Source of the DNA: Halomonas sp. HL-48
GTDB taxonomy: Bacteria; Pseudomonadota; Gammaproteobacteria; Pseudomonadales; Halomonadaceae
Length of the DNA: 64,000 nt
Assembly: GCF_001314875.1 (NCBI RefSeq)
Contig: NZ_LJZS01000001.1
Span: 248,001-312,000, forward strand
Reading direction: 5' to 3'
The notes below the pieces were generated by a model. The model was not told the origin of the DNA, ran no database searches, and was given only the letters and a program-made list of their open reading frames with translations. Position numbers and translations under genes: made by a program. Positions 1 to 9,012 of this stretch are shown piece by piece (within the stretch, counting starts at the first letter, position 1; every line of letters starts with the position of its first letter).

Positions 1-1152
1 CGGCTTGCCGTTGGAGGTGTTGACCGCTTCGTTGTAGGCCGCGTACACCTTGAACGGGTCGTGGCCACCGCGGTTGAGCTTCCAGATATCCTCATCGGAG
101 AGGTGCTTGACCATCTCCTCGGTTTCCGGGTACTTGCCGAAGAAGTGCTCACGGGTGTAAGCGCCACCGTTGGCCTTGTAGTTCTGGTACTCGCCGTCGA
201 CCGCTTCGTCCATGCGCTTTTGCAGGACGCCTTTCTTGTCCTTCTCGAACAGCGGATCCCAATGGCGACCCCAGACAACCTTGATGACGTTCCAGCCCGC
301 ACCGCGGAACACGCCTTCGAACTCGTCCATCACGCGGGAGTTGCCGCGAACCGGACCGTCAAGACGCTGCAGGTTGCAGTTGATAACAAAGATCAAGTTG
401 TCGAGGTTTTCGCGCCCGGCCAGCGAAATGGCGCCCAGGGACTCCGGCTCGTCGCACTCGCCGTCGCCCATGAAGCACCAGATCTTACGGTCATACATGT
501 CTTTAAGCTCACGGTGATGCAGGTACTTCATCACGTGCGCCTGATAAATCGCCTGGATCGGGCCCAGCCCCATCGAGACGGTGGGGAACTGCCAGTAGTC
601 CGGCATCAGCCATGGGTGCGGATAAGACGACAGGCCATCGCCGTCGACTTCCTGACGGAAGCGATCCATCTGCTCTTCGGTCAAACGACCTTCCAGATAG
701 GAACGCGCGTAAATGCCCGGCGCCACGTGCCCCTGAATGTAGATCAGGTCACCTTCGAAGTCGCCCTGCGGCGCGCGGAAGAAGTGGTTGAAGCCCACAT
801 CGTAAAGCGTTGCCGATGACATGAAGCTGGCGATGTGACCGCCCAACCCTGGCTTGGCGCGATTGTTCCGGATCACCTGCGCAATGGCGTTGTAGCGGAT
901 CAGGGAGCGGATACGACGCTCCATGAACAGGTCGCCGGGCATCGGCGCTTCGCGGTGAACCGGAATCGTATTGCGGTGCGGGGTTGTCACCGAGAAGGGC
1001 ACCTTCATCCCGTCGCGGCGCAGGCGATCCGCCAGGCGGGTCATCAGGTAGCGGGCACGATCTTCGCCCTCACGATCCAGTACCGATTCCAGGGAATCTA
1101 TCCATTCCGTGGTTTCGACCGGATCGAGATCTTCTCTTGTCTCCAGACTCAT
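1..1152 (-). CDS. aceE: Pyruvate dehydrogenase E1 component, N-terminal part (cut by window edge)
   Basis: Homodimeric-type E1 of the pyruvate dehydrogenase complex: thiamine-diphosphate-dependent decarboxylation of pyruvate and transfer of the acetyl group to the E2 lipoyl domain, in the cytoplasm. The visible 384 residues start MSLETREDLDPVETTEW and read close to E. coli AceE. The ThDP/Mg motif is present as GDGECDEPESLGA, followed about 25 residues on by INCN. The ATG at 1152 is preceded by GGAGAG at good spacing. The C-terminal half and any aceF/lpd lie outside the window. The 387-base upstream region carries two related palindromes that may be operators (see separate entries). Confidence 0.97.
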   Translation of the reverse strand, partial: MSLETREDLDPVETTEWIDSLESVLDREGEDRARYLMTRLADRLRRDGMKVPFSVTTPHRNTIPVHREAPMPGDLFMERRIRSLIRYNAIAQVIRNNRAKPGLGGHIASFMSSATLYDVGFNHFFRAPQGDFEGDLIYIQGHVAPGIYARSYLEGRLTEEQMDRFRQEVDGDGLSSYPHPWLMPDYWQFPTVSMGLGPIQAIYQAHVMKYLHHRELKDMYDRKIWCFMGDGECDEPESLGAISLAGRENLDNLIFVINCNLQRLDGPVRGNSRVMDEFEGVFRGAGWNVIKVVWGRHWDPLFEKDKKGVLQKRMDEAVDGEYQNYKANGGAYTREHFFGKYPETEEMVKHLSDEDIWKLNRGGHDPFKVYAAYNEAVNTSNGKP

Positions 1153-1311
1153 AGAGGTCTCTCCGAATGACGATAAATGACGATGAGCCCCGCTAACCCT
1201 TCGGGCCTGGGGCGGCTGCGGTGATTCGCCACCACAGGCATACAAGTAGCCGACGCCGACGCGCCGTGCTGGTGGTTTTCGTTCTACATTCAACAAGCTA
1301 CGTGCCTGACG

Positions 1312-1328
1312 ATGTAGTAAAGCTACAT
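1312..1328. promoter_or_regulatory. Palindromic operator candidate 1 upstream of aceE (HexR-like)
   Basis: ATGTAGTAAAGCTACAT has perfect 6-bp arms (ATGTAG/CTACAT) around a 5-base centre. It matches a TGTART-www-AYTACA pattern, of the kind described for the RpiR-family regulator HexR, at 14 of 15 positions. It lies about 160 bases before the aceE start. A near copy is at 1486-1502. The regulator assignment is inference. Confidence 0.45.
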
Positions 1329-1466
1329 ATGGGTAGTAAATGTTAGCCTTTTGTAGAGGTGAAGATACCGCAAAGTCGCCACGCTGCCAATTCCGGCGGA
1401 AGGGAAAAAACTATCGAAAACAAACTATTGCACCGCAACATAAGCAGTTGTTAAGACGTTGAAAGA

Positions 1467-1495
1467 CACATAAAAGTGCACGCCCATGTAGTCAA
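1467..1495 (-). promoter_or_regulatory. Candidate sigma-70 promoter for aceE
   Basis: On the minus strand TTGACT is followed after exactly 17 bases by TATGTG. If used, the transcript would carry a leader of about 300 bases before aceE, which is long, so a second promoter nearer the gene is possible. The -35 lies inside the palindrome at 1486-1502. Confidence 0.35.
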
Positions 1496-1502
1496 ACTAC
1501 CG
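1486..1502. promoter_or_regulatory. Palindromic operator candidate 2 upstream of aceE (HexR-like)
   Basis: ATGTAGTCAAACTACCG shares 13 of 17 positions with the palindrome at 1312-1328 and has arms GTAGT/ACTAC around CAA. Read on the minus strand it contains TTGACT, the -35 hexamer of a candidate aceE promoter, so binding here would be expected to repress that promoter. Confidence 0.45.
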
Positions 1503-1539
1503 TTTCATTGCTTGCTTTCACCGTGACTTAAATCACTTT

Positions 1540-2109
1540 TCACCTCGCCAATTGCTGGTGCAAATAGGCCCAGTCAAAGGCCGGCCCGGGGTCGGTTTTG
1601 CGCAGCGGCGCCACACGGGCGTGGCTGGTAATTCGCCCAGGCGTGATTGCCGGATAGCGCGCCCTGAGCCATTTAATCGCCTCTGCCAGGTGGGCATATT
1701 GCGCTTTGGTAAAGGAGGTGGCGTCATCCCCTTCAAGCTCGATGCCCACCGTGAAGTCATTGAGCGCCTTGCGCCAGCGCAGCTGGTTCGGGTCCCACCA
1801 GCAGGAGCGCCCCGCGTGCCAGGCACGCCGATCGGTATCGACGAACTGAATACACTCACCATCGCGGCGAATCAGCATATGGGCCGACACGCGCAGGTGG
1901 GCAATGGCGGCAAAATAAGGATGCGCCTGGGGGTCCAGCCGGTTGGTAAATAGCGCTTCGATGGCAGCCCCGTGAAACTGGCCGGGCGGCAGGCTGATGG
2001 CATGAATCAGCAGCAACGACACCTCATCGTGGGGGCGTTGGTCGGCATTTGGCGAGACCACCCGGCGGGCGGATGGCCACCAGCCCGGTGAAGAATCTGG
2101 ATCAGTCAC
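1540..2109 (-). CDS. ampD: 1,6-anhydro-N-acetylmuramyl-L-alanine amidase AmpD
   Basis: Cytoplasmic zinc amidase of muropeptide recycling that cleaves the peptide from anhydroMurNAc; in many relatives its loss derepresses ampC. It has 189 residues, a single Amidase_2 domain, and the family's zinc ligands at H36 (LLIHAISLPPG), H163 (TSHARVAPLRK) and D173 (KTDPGPAFDW), with the conserved Glu in GIELEG. The usual HNISLPPG reads HAISLPPG, a mild deviation. It is divergent from nadC, the ampD/nadC pairing common in gammaproteobacteria. No ampE or ampR is visible next to it. Confidence 0.95.
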   Translation of the reverse strand: MTDPDSSPGWWPSARRVVSPNADQRPHDEVSLLLIHAISLPPGQFHGAAIEALFTNRLDPQAHPYFAAIAHLRVSAHMLIRRDGECIQFVDTDRRAWHAGRSCWWDPNQLRWRKALNDFTVGIELEGDDATSFTKAQYAHLAEAIKWLRARYPAITPGRITSHARVAPLRKTDPGPAFDWAYLHQQLAR

Positions 2110-2187
2110 GCAAGGACTCCTCTACGTTGGCGCACTCTTTCACTATAATGCCGGGCATAGACGCTAACGCCCAGAGAATTGACTGCT

Positions 2188-3042
2188 ATGCATTACCAGA
2201 CCGCACTTGCCGAAGAAATCCGTTCCAGCGCTGCTCGCCTGCTGGCCGAAGACGTGGGACCGGGCGATATCACTGCCGAACTGATTCCCGATCAGCAGTG
2301 GGCGACCGCCGAAGTGATTACCCGGGTCCCCGCCGTACTCTGCGGCGTGGCCTGGGTCGACGATATTTTCCGCCGCCTGGATAGCCGTGTAGCACTCCGC
2401 TGGCAGGCCGCCGACGGTGACCGGCTGGACGCCGGGCAGTGCTTTCTGACCCTGGAGGGGCCAGCCCGCAGCCTGCTGACCGGGGAACGCGCAGCGCTCA
2501 ACGTGCTGCAGACCCTGTCCGCGACCGCAACCGCGACGCGAGCCTACGTGGATCTCATTGCCGACACGGGTGTGCGCCTGCTGGACACCCGCAAAACACT
2601 GCCGGGCATGCGGTTGGCGCAAAAATACGCCGTGATGTGTGGCGGCGGCCACAACCATCGCATTGGGCTGTGGGATGCGTTTTTGATCAAGGAAAACCAC
2701 ATCGCCGCCTGCGGCGGCATCCAGGCGGCCGTCGCCCAGGCGCGCAAGCTGGCCGCCGAACTCCCCGTCGAGGTGGAAGTCGAAAACTTTGCCGAGCTCG
2801 AGCAGGCGCTGGCGGCCAAGGCGGATGTCATCATGCTGGATAACTTCAGCCTGGATGAGCTGCGCACGGCGGTGGAGCTGACGGCGGGCAACGCCACCCT
2901 TGAAGCCTCGGGTAACGTCGACGCCACGACGCTTTTGGCAATTGCCGAGACGGGGGTGGACTGTATTTCCTGCGGCACCCTGACCAAGGACATCAAGGCC
3001 ATTGACCTGTCCATGCGGGTCACCCCTCAAGCGACTCCCTGA
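2188..3042 (+). CDS. nadC: Nicotinate-nucleotide pyrophosphorylase (carboxylating)
   Basis: Quinolinate phosphoribosyltransferase: quinolinate plus PRPP gives nicotinate mononucleotide, the third step of de novo NAD synthesis (NadA is at 10961-11989). The 284 residues carry the family signatures [16 protein letters not shown] and the VEVEVEN/IMLDN barrel strands. I chose ATG 2188 because the purine-rich AGAGA upstream is well spaced for it. An in-frame TTG at 2179 would add three residues but leaves almost no spacing. Confidence 0.96.
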   Translation: MHYQTALAEEIRSSAARLLAEDVGPGDITAELIPDQQWATAEVITRVPAVLCGVAWVDDIFRRLDSRVALRWQAADGDRLDAGQCFLTLEGPARSLLTGERAALNVLQTLSATATATRAYVDLIADTGVRLLDTRKTLPGMRLAQKYAVMCGGGHNHRIGLWDAFLIKENHIAACGGIQAAVAQARKLAAELPVEVEVENFAELEQALAAKADVIMLDNFSLDELRTAVELTAGNATLEASGNVDATTLLAIAETGVDCISCGTLTKDIKAIDLSMRVTPQATP

Positions 3043-3052
3043 ACGCGGGTCA

Positions 3053-3574
3053 TCAGGTCTCGACGGCGTTGAGTCGCTTCTGCAGCCGAAAACGCTGAAG
3101 CGACTCGCCGCCGCGCTCGACCCATTGCTCGCCCAGGTTCTCCCAGCCACGCCGCAGCAGCCGTTCGTAGAGCGTCAAACTCGCTTCGATCTGAATACGG
3201 TCGACACCCTGCTCCAACAGGCAGCGTTCAGCGTGGATGAGCAGCGTAGTGCCGATCCCCCTACCGTTGAGCGATGGCCATACGTAGAGCGTTTCGACCC
3301 GACCGGCGGGCACATCGAGCTCGATGAAGCCGACACAGCGTCCATCGCAGACGGCCACCAGGGTCGTGTAGAGCGCTTGGCGGGCGGACCAGGCGCTGGC
3401 CTCGCGGGGCAAAACGTTGGCCCATGCGCGCCGCTGCGCCAGGCTGTAGCGCGTCGCGGCCCCTTGCATGACCGCGTGGTAAAACACCTCCGCCTGGTCG
3501 GCGGCGTCTCGCGCACGCGCCAAACGGTAGGTCACGCGCCGCGTCGAGGACTTGGCAGTCTGATCGTCTGTCAT
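3053..3574 (-). CDS. GNAT family N-acetyltransferase
   Basis: 173-residue single-domain acetyl-CoA-dependent N-acetyltransferase; the substrate cannot be told from sequence. Motif A is clear: beta-4 FIELDV, then ETLYVWPSLNGRGIG, where NGRGIG is the pyrophosphate-binding loop (Q/R-x-x-G-x-G type), then LLIHAE. The C-terminal ASLTLYERLLRRGW matches the usual N-x-x-A-x-x-F-Y-x-x-x-G-F/W motif B with changes. It converges on nadC with a 10-base gap. An ATG at 3574 opens MTDDQTAKSS. Confidence 0.88.
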   Translation of the reverse strand: MTDDQTAKSSTRRVTYRLARARDAADQAEVFYHAVMQGAATRYSLAQRRAWANVLPREASAWSARQALYTTLVAVCDGRCVGFIELDVPAGRVETLYVWPSLNGRGIGTTLLIHAERCLLEQGVDRIQIEASLTLYERLLRRGWENLGEQWVERGGESLQRFRLQKRLNAVET

Positions 3575-3690
3575 GTTTCACCTTGTGGGCGTTAACGCTT
3601 TCTTTTTCAAGGCATGCCCTGCGCCACTGCGCTAAGAACACGGCTGTTTTATACTCGGCAACCTGGTTTTCCCTTTGATGAGGCAGTGTG

Positions 3691-4428
3691 ATGCTCCATG
3701 CCCCTCCCGGCGAGTCTTTTGCGCTGACACCGATCGGCTATGTGATAAGCGACTACGCCGACAAATTTGGCGTCCCCCGCCAACCTGGGCTGGCACCGGC
3801 CGCCAACGCCCGGCTGGTCCTCAGCCCGCCCTATGACGACCCTCTCGCCGTGCGCGGCCTGGAGGCGTTCAGCCATGTGTGGATCAGTTTTGTGTTTCAT
3901 CAAAGCCCTGAGCGCTGGTCGCCGCTGGTCAGGCCGCCACGGCTGGGCGGAAACCGCAAGGTCGGCGTTTTTGCCAGCCGCAGTACCCATCGCCCCAACC
4001 GGCTGGGGCTGTCGCTAGCGACCCTGGACGGCATCGATACCCGCCAAGGCGTCCACCTGAGGCTGTCAGGCTGCGATCTGGTCGATGGCACCCCGGTGGT
4101 GGATATTAAACCCTATCTTCCCTGGGCTGAAGCACGCCCGGATGCGCGGGCAGGCTTTGCACCCGACGCCCCCGCTCGGCTGGCGGTGCATTTCAGCGCC
4201 GCCGCGCTCGCCCAGCTGGCAACGCGCGACGATCACACCTCGCTCAGGGCGTTGATCGAGCAGGTGCTGAGCCAGGACCCTCGCCCCGCCTACCAGCAAC
4301 ACCGGCCCTCTGAACGGGTATACGGGGTGCGGCTGCGCGATGTGGACGTCAAATTTCGTCCACGCCAAAACGGCGAAGCCACCACGCTGGACGTGGTGGC
4401 TATCGATACGTTGGCGCCCGAGCGCTAG
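3691..4428 (+). CDS. trmO: tRNA (N6-threonylcarbamoyladenosine(37)-N6)-methyltransferase TrmO
   Basis: SAM-dependent methyltransferase of the TsaA/YaeB beta-barrel class that converts t6A37 to m6t6A37 in tRNA-Thr(GGU). The 245 residues contain [53 protein letters not shown] and DIKPYLPWA, all family hallmarks. ATG 3691 is preceded by AGG at about 8 bases; GTG 3688 in frame is an alternative. The stop overlaps the stop of convergent purC in a shared CTAG, so the two genes share four bases. Confidence 0.93.
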   Translation: MLHAPPGESFALTPIGYVISDYADKFGVPRQPGLAPAANARLVLSPPYDDPLAVRGLEAFSHVWISFVFHQSPERWSPLVRPPRLGGNRKVGVFASRSTHRPNRLGLSLATLDGIDTRQGVHLRLSGCDLVDGTPVVDIKPYLPWAEARPDARAGFAPDAPARLAVHFSAAALAQLATRDDHTSLRALIEQVLSQDPRPAYQQHRPSERVYGVRLRDVDVKFRPRQNGEATTLDVVAIDTLAPER

Positions 4429-5141
4429 CGCGGAAAGGTGATGCCCAGACGGCGACCGACTTCTTCATAGGCTTCGATCACGCCGCCGAGGCCCTGACGG
4501 AAACGGTCTTTATCGAGCTTCTCGCGGGTATTGGCGTCCCACAGCCGGCAGCCGTCGGGGGAAAACTCATCGCCCAGCACCACGCTGCCGTTGAACACTC
4601 CAAACTCAAGCTTGTAGTCCACCAGCAGCATGTCGCCTTCAGCAAACAGCTGCTTGAGCACATGGTTGACCTTGAAAGTCAGCGTTTTCATCTTGGCAAG
4701 CTGCTCAGGGGTCGCCCAGCCGAAGGTTTCCGCCAGCGACTCGTTGATCATCGGGTCGCCTTTGTCGTCGTTCTTCAGGAACAGCTCGAAGGTGGGCGGG
4801 TTAAGCGCGATGCCCTCTTCGACGCCCAGGCGTTTCACCAGCCCCCCCGCCGCAATGTTACGCACCACGCACTCCACCGGAATCATGTGCATTTTCTTGA
4901 CAAGGCTTTCCGTGTCAGAAAGCTGTTTCTCGAAATGCGTCGGGATACCGGCGTCTTCCAACCGCTCCATGATGAAGGCATTGAAGACGTTGTTGACCAT
5001 TCCTTTCCGCGCCAGCGACTCTTTTTTCTTGCCGTCAAAGGCACTGGTGTCGTCACGAAAGTGCAGCACCAGCAGATCCGGATCATCGGTGGTATAGACA
5101 GATTTTGCCTTACCGGCGTAGAGTTCTTGGCGCTTTTCCAT
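4425..5141 (-). CDS. purC: Phosphoribosylaminoimidazole-succinocarboxamide synthase
   Basis: SAICAR synthetase, purine biosynthesis: joins CAIR and aspartate using ATP, in the cytosol. The 238 residues from [13 protein letters not shown] align along the whole E. coli protein, including [27 protein letters not shown] and [16 protein letters not shown] 5141 is chosen over an in-frame TTG at 5162 because GGAG sits 8 bases before it. Last gene of the dapA-bamC-purC unit, the same order as in E. coli and Pseudomonas. Confidence 0.97.
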   Translation of the reverse strand: MEKRQELYAGKAKSVYTTDDPDLLVLHFRDDTSAFDGKKKESLARKGMVNNVFNAFIMERLEDAGIPTHFEKQLSDTESLVKKMHMIPVECVVRNIAAGGLVKRLGVEEGIALNPPTFELFLKNDDKGDPMINESLAETFGWATPEQLAKMKTLTFKVNHVLKQLFAEGDMLLVDYKLEFGVFNGSVVLGDEFSPDGCRLWDANTREKLDKDRFRQGLGGVIEAYEEVGRRLGITFPR

Positions 5142-5173
5142 GGTAGCTCCGAAAACAGACAAGGGTCGTTAAG

Positions 5174-6166
5174 TTAACGTAAGTAGCTGGCGATCCGCTC
5201 AAGCAGTTCACGCTGATCATCCGGCGTAAACTCTCGCTCGCTGGCATTGACGGCTTTCAGAACCGACTGGTCACCCTGAGACGTTATGTCGAGCTGAATC
5301 TCTTGGGACATTCTTCTTACATCGGGACTGAACATGATTTGCAGCGGATTACGATTCCGCTCTCTTTCGGTCATGTACTCGACCAGGAAGGCGTGACTAT
5401 CCGGGTCGGCAGACAGCAGGTCGCGCTCGCCTTCGCGATCGAAATCCTGCGTCAAATAGTGATGAATTTCGGCCCACACGCGATCGGCATCGTAGGGGAT
5501 CTCGATTTCCCATGCGTCTCCCTCTTGGCGAATGGCAATGGATTCATCGTTATCCAGCCGCTGCGCGTTCCAGGACGATGCACTGGATGACTCCGTCTGA
5601 GAAGACGATGCGCTGTTGGCAAAGTAGTCCTCCATCGCGTCAAGGCAGCTCGTCATGCTTTGCCCACCGCGCTCACAGCGCACCTCGGTGCTGCCTTCGC
5701 GCAGCGCGCTCTGCAGGCGGAACTCGGCCTGAGAGGTGACCAGCACCCCTTCGCTGGCACGGCTTTCCTGAACGTTCATACCCCGCTGGCGGACGAAGCT
5801 TTCCAACTGCGTCCAGACGCTACCCGGATCGGCGTCCACCACCAGCCAACGCTGATCGCCGATTTCACGGGTTTCGACGTAATCCGCTTGAACGCCACCA
5901 ATGGTCAGCGGCTGGGGAGGACGCACCTCGGCCACGTCGTCCTGCGCGCGCTGGCTTGAGGCCTCCGGCACCGGCAAGGCATCGCGGTAGCGCTCGGTAT
6001 TGCGGGTGTCGGGCAATACCAGGGGCGACGCCGGTTCGGCGTTGACGTAGTCCAGATTGCGATCATGGTAAAAACCTTCATCGCGGGCGCAACCGGCAAG
6101 TGTCGCGGCCGCCACTACGGCTAGCGGAATCCATTTAAGCGCACGTTGTTCAAACACAGAGCTCAT
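5174..6166 (-). CDS. bamC: Outer membrane assembly lipoprotein BamC
   Basis: Lipoprotein of the BAM complex that inserts beta-barrel proteins into the outer membrane. The 330 residues begin with a lipoprotein signal: basic start, hydrophobic VVAAATLAGC and lipobox LAGC with Cys26. The conserved BamC N-terminal linker follows (YHDRNLDYVNAEPASPLVLP), then two helix-grip domains (about 95-190 and 215-325), separated by a Ser-rich stretch around 185-205. ATG 6166 has AAGG upstream; TTG 6169 directly before it is less likely. Lies between dapA and purC as in other gammaproteobacteria. Confidence 0.92.
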   Translation of the reverse strand: MSSVFEQRALKWIPLAVVAAATLAGCARDEGFYHDRNLDYVNAEPASPLVLPDTRNTERYRDALPVPEASSQRAQDDVAEVRPPQPLTIGGVQADYVETREIGDQRWLVVDADPGSVWTQLESFVRQRGMNVQESRASEGVLVTSQAEFRLQSALREGSTEVRCERGGQSMTSCLDAMEDYFANSASSSQTESSSASSWNAQRLDNDESIAIRQEGDAWEIEIPYDADRVWAEIHHYLTQDFDREGERDLLSADPDSHAFLVEYMTERERNRNPLQIMFSPDVRRMSQEIQLDITSQGDQSVLKAVNASEREFTPDDQRELLERIASYLR

Positions 6167-6248
6167 CAAGCCACCTTAACAGTCAACAGGTCGGTTACCT
6201 GACGCCTTGGAACCGTGTATCGCCAGGTCGTAAAGAATTTCTCGCGGG

Positions 6249-7133
6249 CTAGTCTTCCACTACGCCCGCCAGCTGCAGCGCTTCGCTGACCGTGGCGTGA
6301 TACTTTTCCGACAGCCAGGTCAACGGAAGGCGAATACCCGCGTCCGCGTAACCCATACGATTCAACGCCCATTTTACCGGAATAGGGTTGGACTCGATGC
6401 CCAGATTGGTATGTAACGGCATCAGTCGCGTGTTGATCTGGTGCGCCTTATCGGAATCTCCCGCGACGGCGGCAGCGCACAGCTCATGCATGGCGTTAGG
6501 CGCGACGTTGGCGGTCACGGAGATGTCACCGTGACCGCCCATCAGCATGAAGTCACAGGCGGTGGCATCGTCACCGGAATAGAGCATGAAGTCGCTGCCC
6601 TTGAGGCGAGCGATAAGGTCCTCGGCACGCTCCAGGTTACCCGTGGCATCTTTCAAGCCGATGATATTCCTGACCTCGGCCAGCCTTACGACGGTCTCGT
6701 TGTAGAGGTCTGAACAGGTGCGGCCGGGGACGTTGTAGAGAATCACCGGCAGCTTGCTGCCTTCGGCCACGGCCTTGAAGTGCTGGTACAGGCCTTCCTG
6801 GGTAGGCTTGTTGTAGTACGGGCAAACGGACAGGCAGTAGTCTGCGCCGACTTCACCGGCATAACGTGCCAGCTCCACGGCTTCTGACGTCGCGTTAGCA
6901 CCCGTACCGGCAATCACCGGAATGCGACCATCCACTTCCTCGACCACACTGCGTATCACGTCGAAGTGCTCGGCAAACGACATGGTCGTGGGCTCACCGG
7001 TAGTGCCCGCCGCGACAATCGCATCGGTGCCATTTTCGAGATGGAAATTCACCAGACGACGAAGCGCCTCCCAGTCGATGTCGCCATTGACTTTCATCGG
7101 CGTCGCCAGGGCGACGATGCTGCCTGTGATCAT
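6249..7133 (-). CDS. dapA: 4-hydroxy-tetrahydrodipicolinate synthase
   Basis: Condenses pyruvate with aspartate semialdehyde, the first committed step of lysine and diaminopimelate synthesis. With the ATG at 7133 the 294 residues number exactly like E. coli DapA: Schiff-base Lys161 (IIGLKDATG), Tyr133, Arg138 and Thr44/Thr45 (GTTGEPTT) are all in register. GAGGAAATACGG precedes the ATG; a longer in-frame start 33 bases upstream is not needed. First gene of the dapA-bamC-purC operon. Confidence 0.97.
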   Translation of the reverse strand: MITGSIVALATPMKVNGDIDWEALRRLVNFHLENGTDAIVAAGTTGEPTTMSFAEHFDVIRSVVEEVDGRIPVIAGTGANATSEAVELARYAGEVGADYCLSVCPYYNKPTQEGLYQHFKAVAEGSKLPVILYNVPGRTCSDLYNETVVRLAEVRNIIGLKDATGNLERAEDLIARLKGSDFMLYSGDDATACDFMLMGGHGDISVTANVAPNAMHELCAAAVAGDSDKAHQINTRLMPLHTNLGIESNPIPVKWALNRMGYADAGIRLPLTWLSEKYHATVSEALQLAGVVED

Positions 7134-7320
7134 CCGTATTTCCTCACCTGCCAGGGGTTGAATCAAGCGTCCATGTCACACGAGATATGGCGCCGAATCG
7201 TTGCGTTACGCCGCCTGCCATCATCTCAACAGGGATCCACAAAGAGCAAATGGTACTCAGGCGGCTCCACCCTGTACAGCGGAAAGCTCGGTGAGTTTTT
7301 GCGCTGGAAGATTTTCGCCT

Positions 7321-7349
7321 TTGACATGCGCCGCAAGCTTGCGTGTAAT
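7321..7349 (+). promoter_or_regulatory. Sigma-70 promoter for bcp
   Basis: A perfect -35 TTGACA and a -10 TGTAAT are separated by exactly 17 bases, placing the start point near 7356, about 28 bases before the bcp ATG. The spacer includes the palindromic GCAAGCTTGC. No OxyR-like site is recognisable by eye. Confidence 0.7.
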
Positions 7350-7383
7350 CGCCGGTGAACGCCACTATCCATAGGAACCTGAT

Positions 7384-7857
7384 ATGACACTTGACGTAGG
7401 CCAGACAGTCCCCGACTTTTCCGCACCGGCCACGGGGGACACCACCTTTACGCTATCCGACCTTCGCGGCCAACAAGTCGTGGTGTATTTCTACCCCAAG
7501 GCAAGCACGCCAGGGTGTACCACGGAAGGCGGTGATTTCCGTGACCGCAAGGTCGATTTCGACGCGGCCAACACCGTGATCGTCGGGGTCTCGCGCGACG
7601 GCTTGCGGGCCCAGGAAAACTTCAAAGCCAAACAGGATTTCAACTTTACGCTGGTCTCGGACAAGGACGAAACCGTGTGTCGACTGTTCGACGTGATCAA
7701 GCTCAAAAAGCTCTACGGCAAGGAACACCTGGGCATCGAGCGCAGCACCTTTCTGATCGATAGCGAAGGCAAACTGGCCCAGGCGTGGCGTGGCGTCAAA
7801 GTGCCGGGTCACGTTGATGAAGTGCTCGCAGCGGCCCAGGCGCTTAACGCGGGTTAA
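7384..7857 (+). CDS. bcp: Thioredoxin-dependent thiol peroxidase Bcp (PrxQ)
   Basis: Reduces hydrogen and organic peroxides in the cytoplasm using a thiol donor. The 157-residue thioredoxin fold carries the peroxidatic Cys45 in KASTPGCTTEG. The resolving cysteine expected five residues on (Cys50 in E. coli Bcp, TPGCTVQAC) is Gly50, so this is a one-Cys variant or uses another thiol; Cys99 (DETVCRLF) is present. It stands between dapA (divergent) and a perM-like gene, the same neighbourhood as in Pseudomonas aeruginosa. Confidence 0.94.
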   Translation: MTLDVGQTVPDFSAPATGDTTFTLSDLRGQQVVVYFYPKASTPGCTTEGGDFRDRKVDFDAANTVIVGVSRDGLRAQENFKAKQDFNFTLVSDKDETVCRLFDVIKLKKLYGKEHLGIERSTFLIDSEGKLAQAWRGVKVPGHVDEVLAAAQALNAG

Positions 7858-7862
7858 CCCAA

Positions 7863-7890
7863 GGCCGCCACCCGCTTCTGGGTGGCGGCC
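7863..7890. terminator. Hairpin between convergent bcp and perM
   Basis: A perfect 11-bp stem (GGCCGCCACCC / GGGTGGCGGCC) with loop GCTTCT lies six bases after the bcp stop and ten before the end of the opposing gene. Neither side has a proper T-run, so it may act as a weak bidirectional terminator or a 3'-end stabiliser. Confidence 0.6.
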
Positions 7891-7899
7891 TGCCTGGCG

Positions 7900-9012
7900 C
7901 TAGGAGCCTGTATGGCTTGGCCGATCGTCGAGAGAAGCACGCTGCTCGTCGCGCCCCTGCATTCCCCGGGGCCAGGCATGTACCAGCGCTTTCAGCAGCG
8001 TGGCCAGCGGGATGGCAAAGAACACCCCCCAGAACCCCCATATCCCGCCGAAAAACAGCACCGCCACAATGACCGATACCGGGTGGATATTGTTGGTCTC
8101 GGAAAACAGCACCGGCGCGAGGACATTGCCATCCAGCGCCTGGATGATGCCGTAGGCCACCAGCACATAGGCAAATGACTCGCTCAACCCAAAATGGAAG
8201 CCGGCCACCGCAGCGACGGGCAGGGTCGCCACGGCCGCACCGATATACGGCACCAGCACCGAGAAGCCGACCAGCACCGCCAGTAGCGCCGTATACGGCA
8301 GCCCGAAGAACGAGAAGGTGATAAAGGTGACGGTACCGACAATGATAATCTCGATGAACTTGCCGCGAATGTAGTTGGCGATCTGATCGTCCATTTCCCG
8401 CCAGATACGCGACATCAGGGTGCGCTTCTGCGGCAGCAGCGACAGTGTGAAGCCAACCAGCGCCTCCCGGTCCTTGAGCATGAAAAAGACCAGGATCGGC
8501 ACCAGGACCAGGTAAATAATCAGCGAGAGAATATTGCCAAGCGATGCCAGCGACAGGGTCAGCGCCCGCTGCCCGAGCTGGCTGATTTCACGGCTGGCCA
8601 CGCCGATCCAGTTCTGCATCTGGTCCGGCGTGATCAGGTTGGGATAGCGCGACTGCAGCTCATCCAGCCAGTCCTGGCCGCTTGCGAACATGCGCGGCGT
8701 TTCCTGCACCAGCCCTATCAACTGGTCCCAGATCAACGGCATCAGAATGAACGCCAGCGCCAGCAGTACCCCCACGAAGGCCAGGAATACCACGATCACC
8801 GAAAGCAGATGAGGAATGCCGCGCCGGGTGAGCGCCCCCACCACCCCCTGAAGCAGAAACGCAATGACCAGCGCGGTGAAGAACGGAGCAAGCATGCGTC
8901 CGAACCAGATCACCGCCGCAAACCCGGCAACAAGCACCACCAGCAGGATGAGGGCTTCTTCATCCGAAAAATAACGATCCACCCAGCTTTTCAGGATCGA
9001 GCGCACCGTCAT
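7900..9012 (-). CDS. AI-2E/PerM family membrane transporter
   Basis: 370-residue polytopic inner-membrane protein of the AI-2E transporter (PerM/TqsA) superfamily. Hydrophobic segments fall near 20-55 (two), 68-92, 150-178 and 215-320 (several), ending with WGFWGVFFAIPLATLLKAL, a family signature; PYIGAAVATLP and GNVLAPVLF are also typical. The substrate is not predictable. Its ATG overlaps the stop of the upstream tusA-like gene (ATGA), so the two are probably translationally coupled. PerM-type members sit beside a tusA-like gene and bepA in pseudomonads too. Confidence 0.9.
   Translation of the reverse strand: MTVRSILKSWVDRYFSDEEALILLVVLVAGFAAVIWFGRMLAPFFTALVIAFLLQGVVGALTRRGIPHLLSVIVVFLAFVGVLLALAFILMPLIWDQLIGLVQETPRMFASGQDWLDELQSRYPNLITPDQMQNWIGVASREISQLGQRALTLSLASLGNILSLIIYLVLVPILVFFMLKDREALVGFTLSLLPQKRTLMSRIWREMDDQIANYIRGKFIEIIIVGTVTFITFSFFGLPYTALLAVLVGFSVLVPYIGAAVATLPVAAVAGFHFGLSESFAYVLVAYGIIQALDGNVLAPVLFSETNNIHPVSVIVAVLFFGGIWGFWGVFFAIPLATLLKALVHAWPRGMQGRDEQRASLDDRPSHTGS

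Larger units (their letters stand above)
1153..1539. other. Intergenic region upstream of aceE
   Basis: These 387 bases lie between ampD and aceE, both on the minus strand, so they should hold the aceE promoter and leader. They are more AT-rich than the flanking genes. I see several GTAG/CTAC-containing palindromes and half-sites, two of them near-identical, and a possible minus-strand promoter overlapping one. I see no convincing small open reading frame and no recognisable PdhR operator (AATTGGT..ACCAATT type). Confidence 0.6.

Noticed and set aside
61-819. A 252-codon plus-strand frame inside aceE
   Set aside because: The minus strand encodes the conserved AceE N-terminus through the whole stretch; the plus frame is a shadow.
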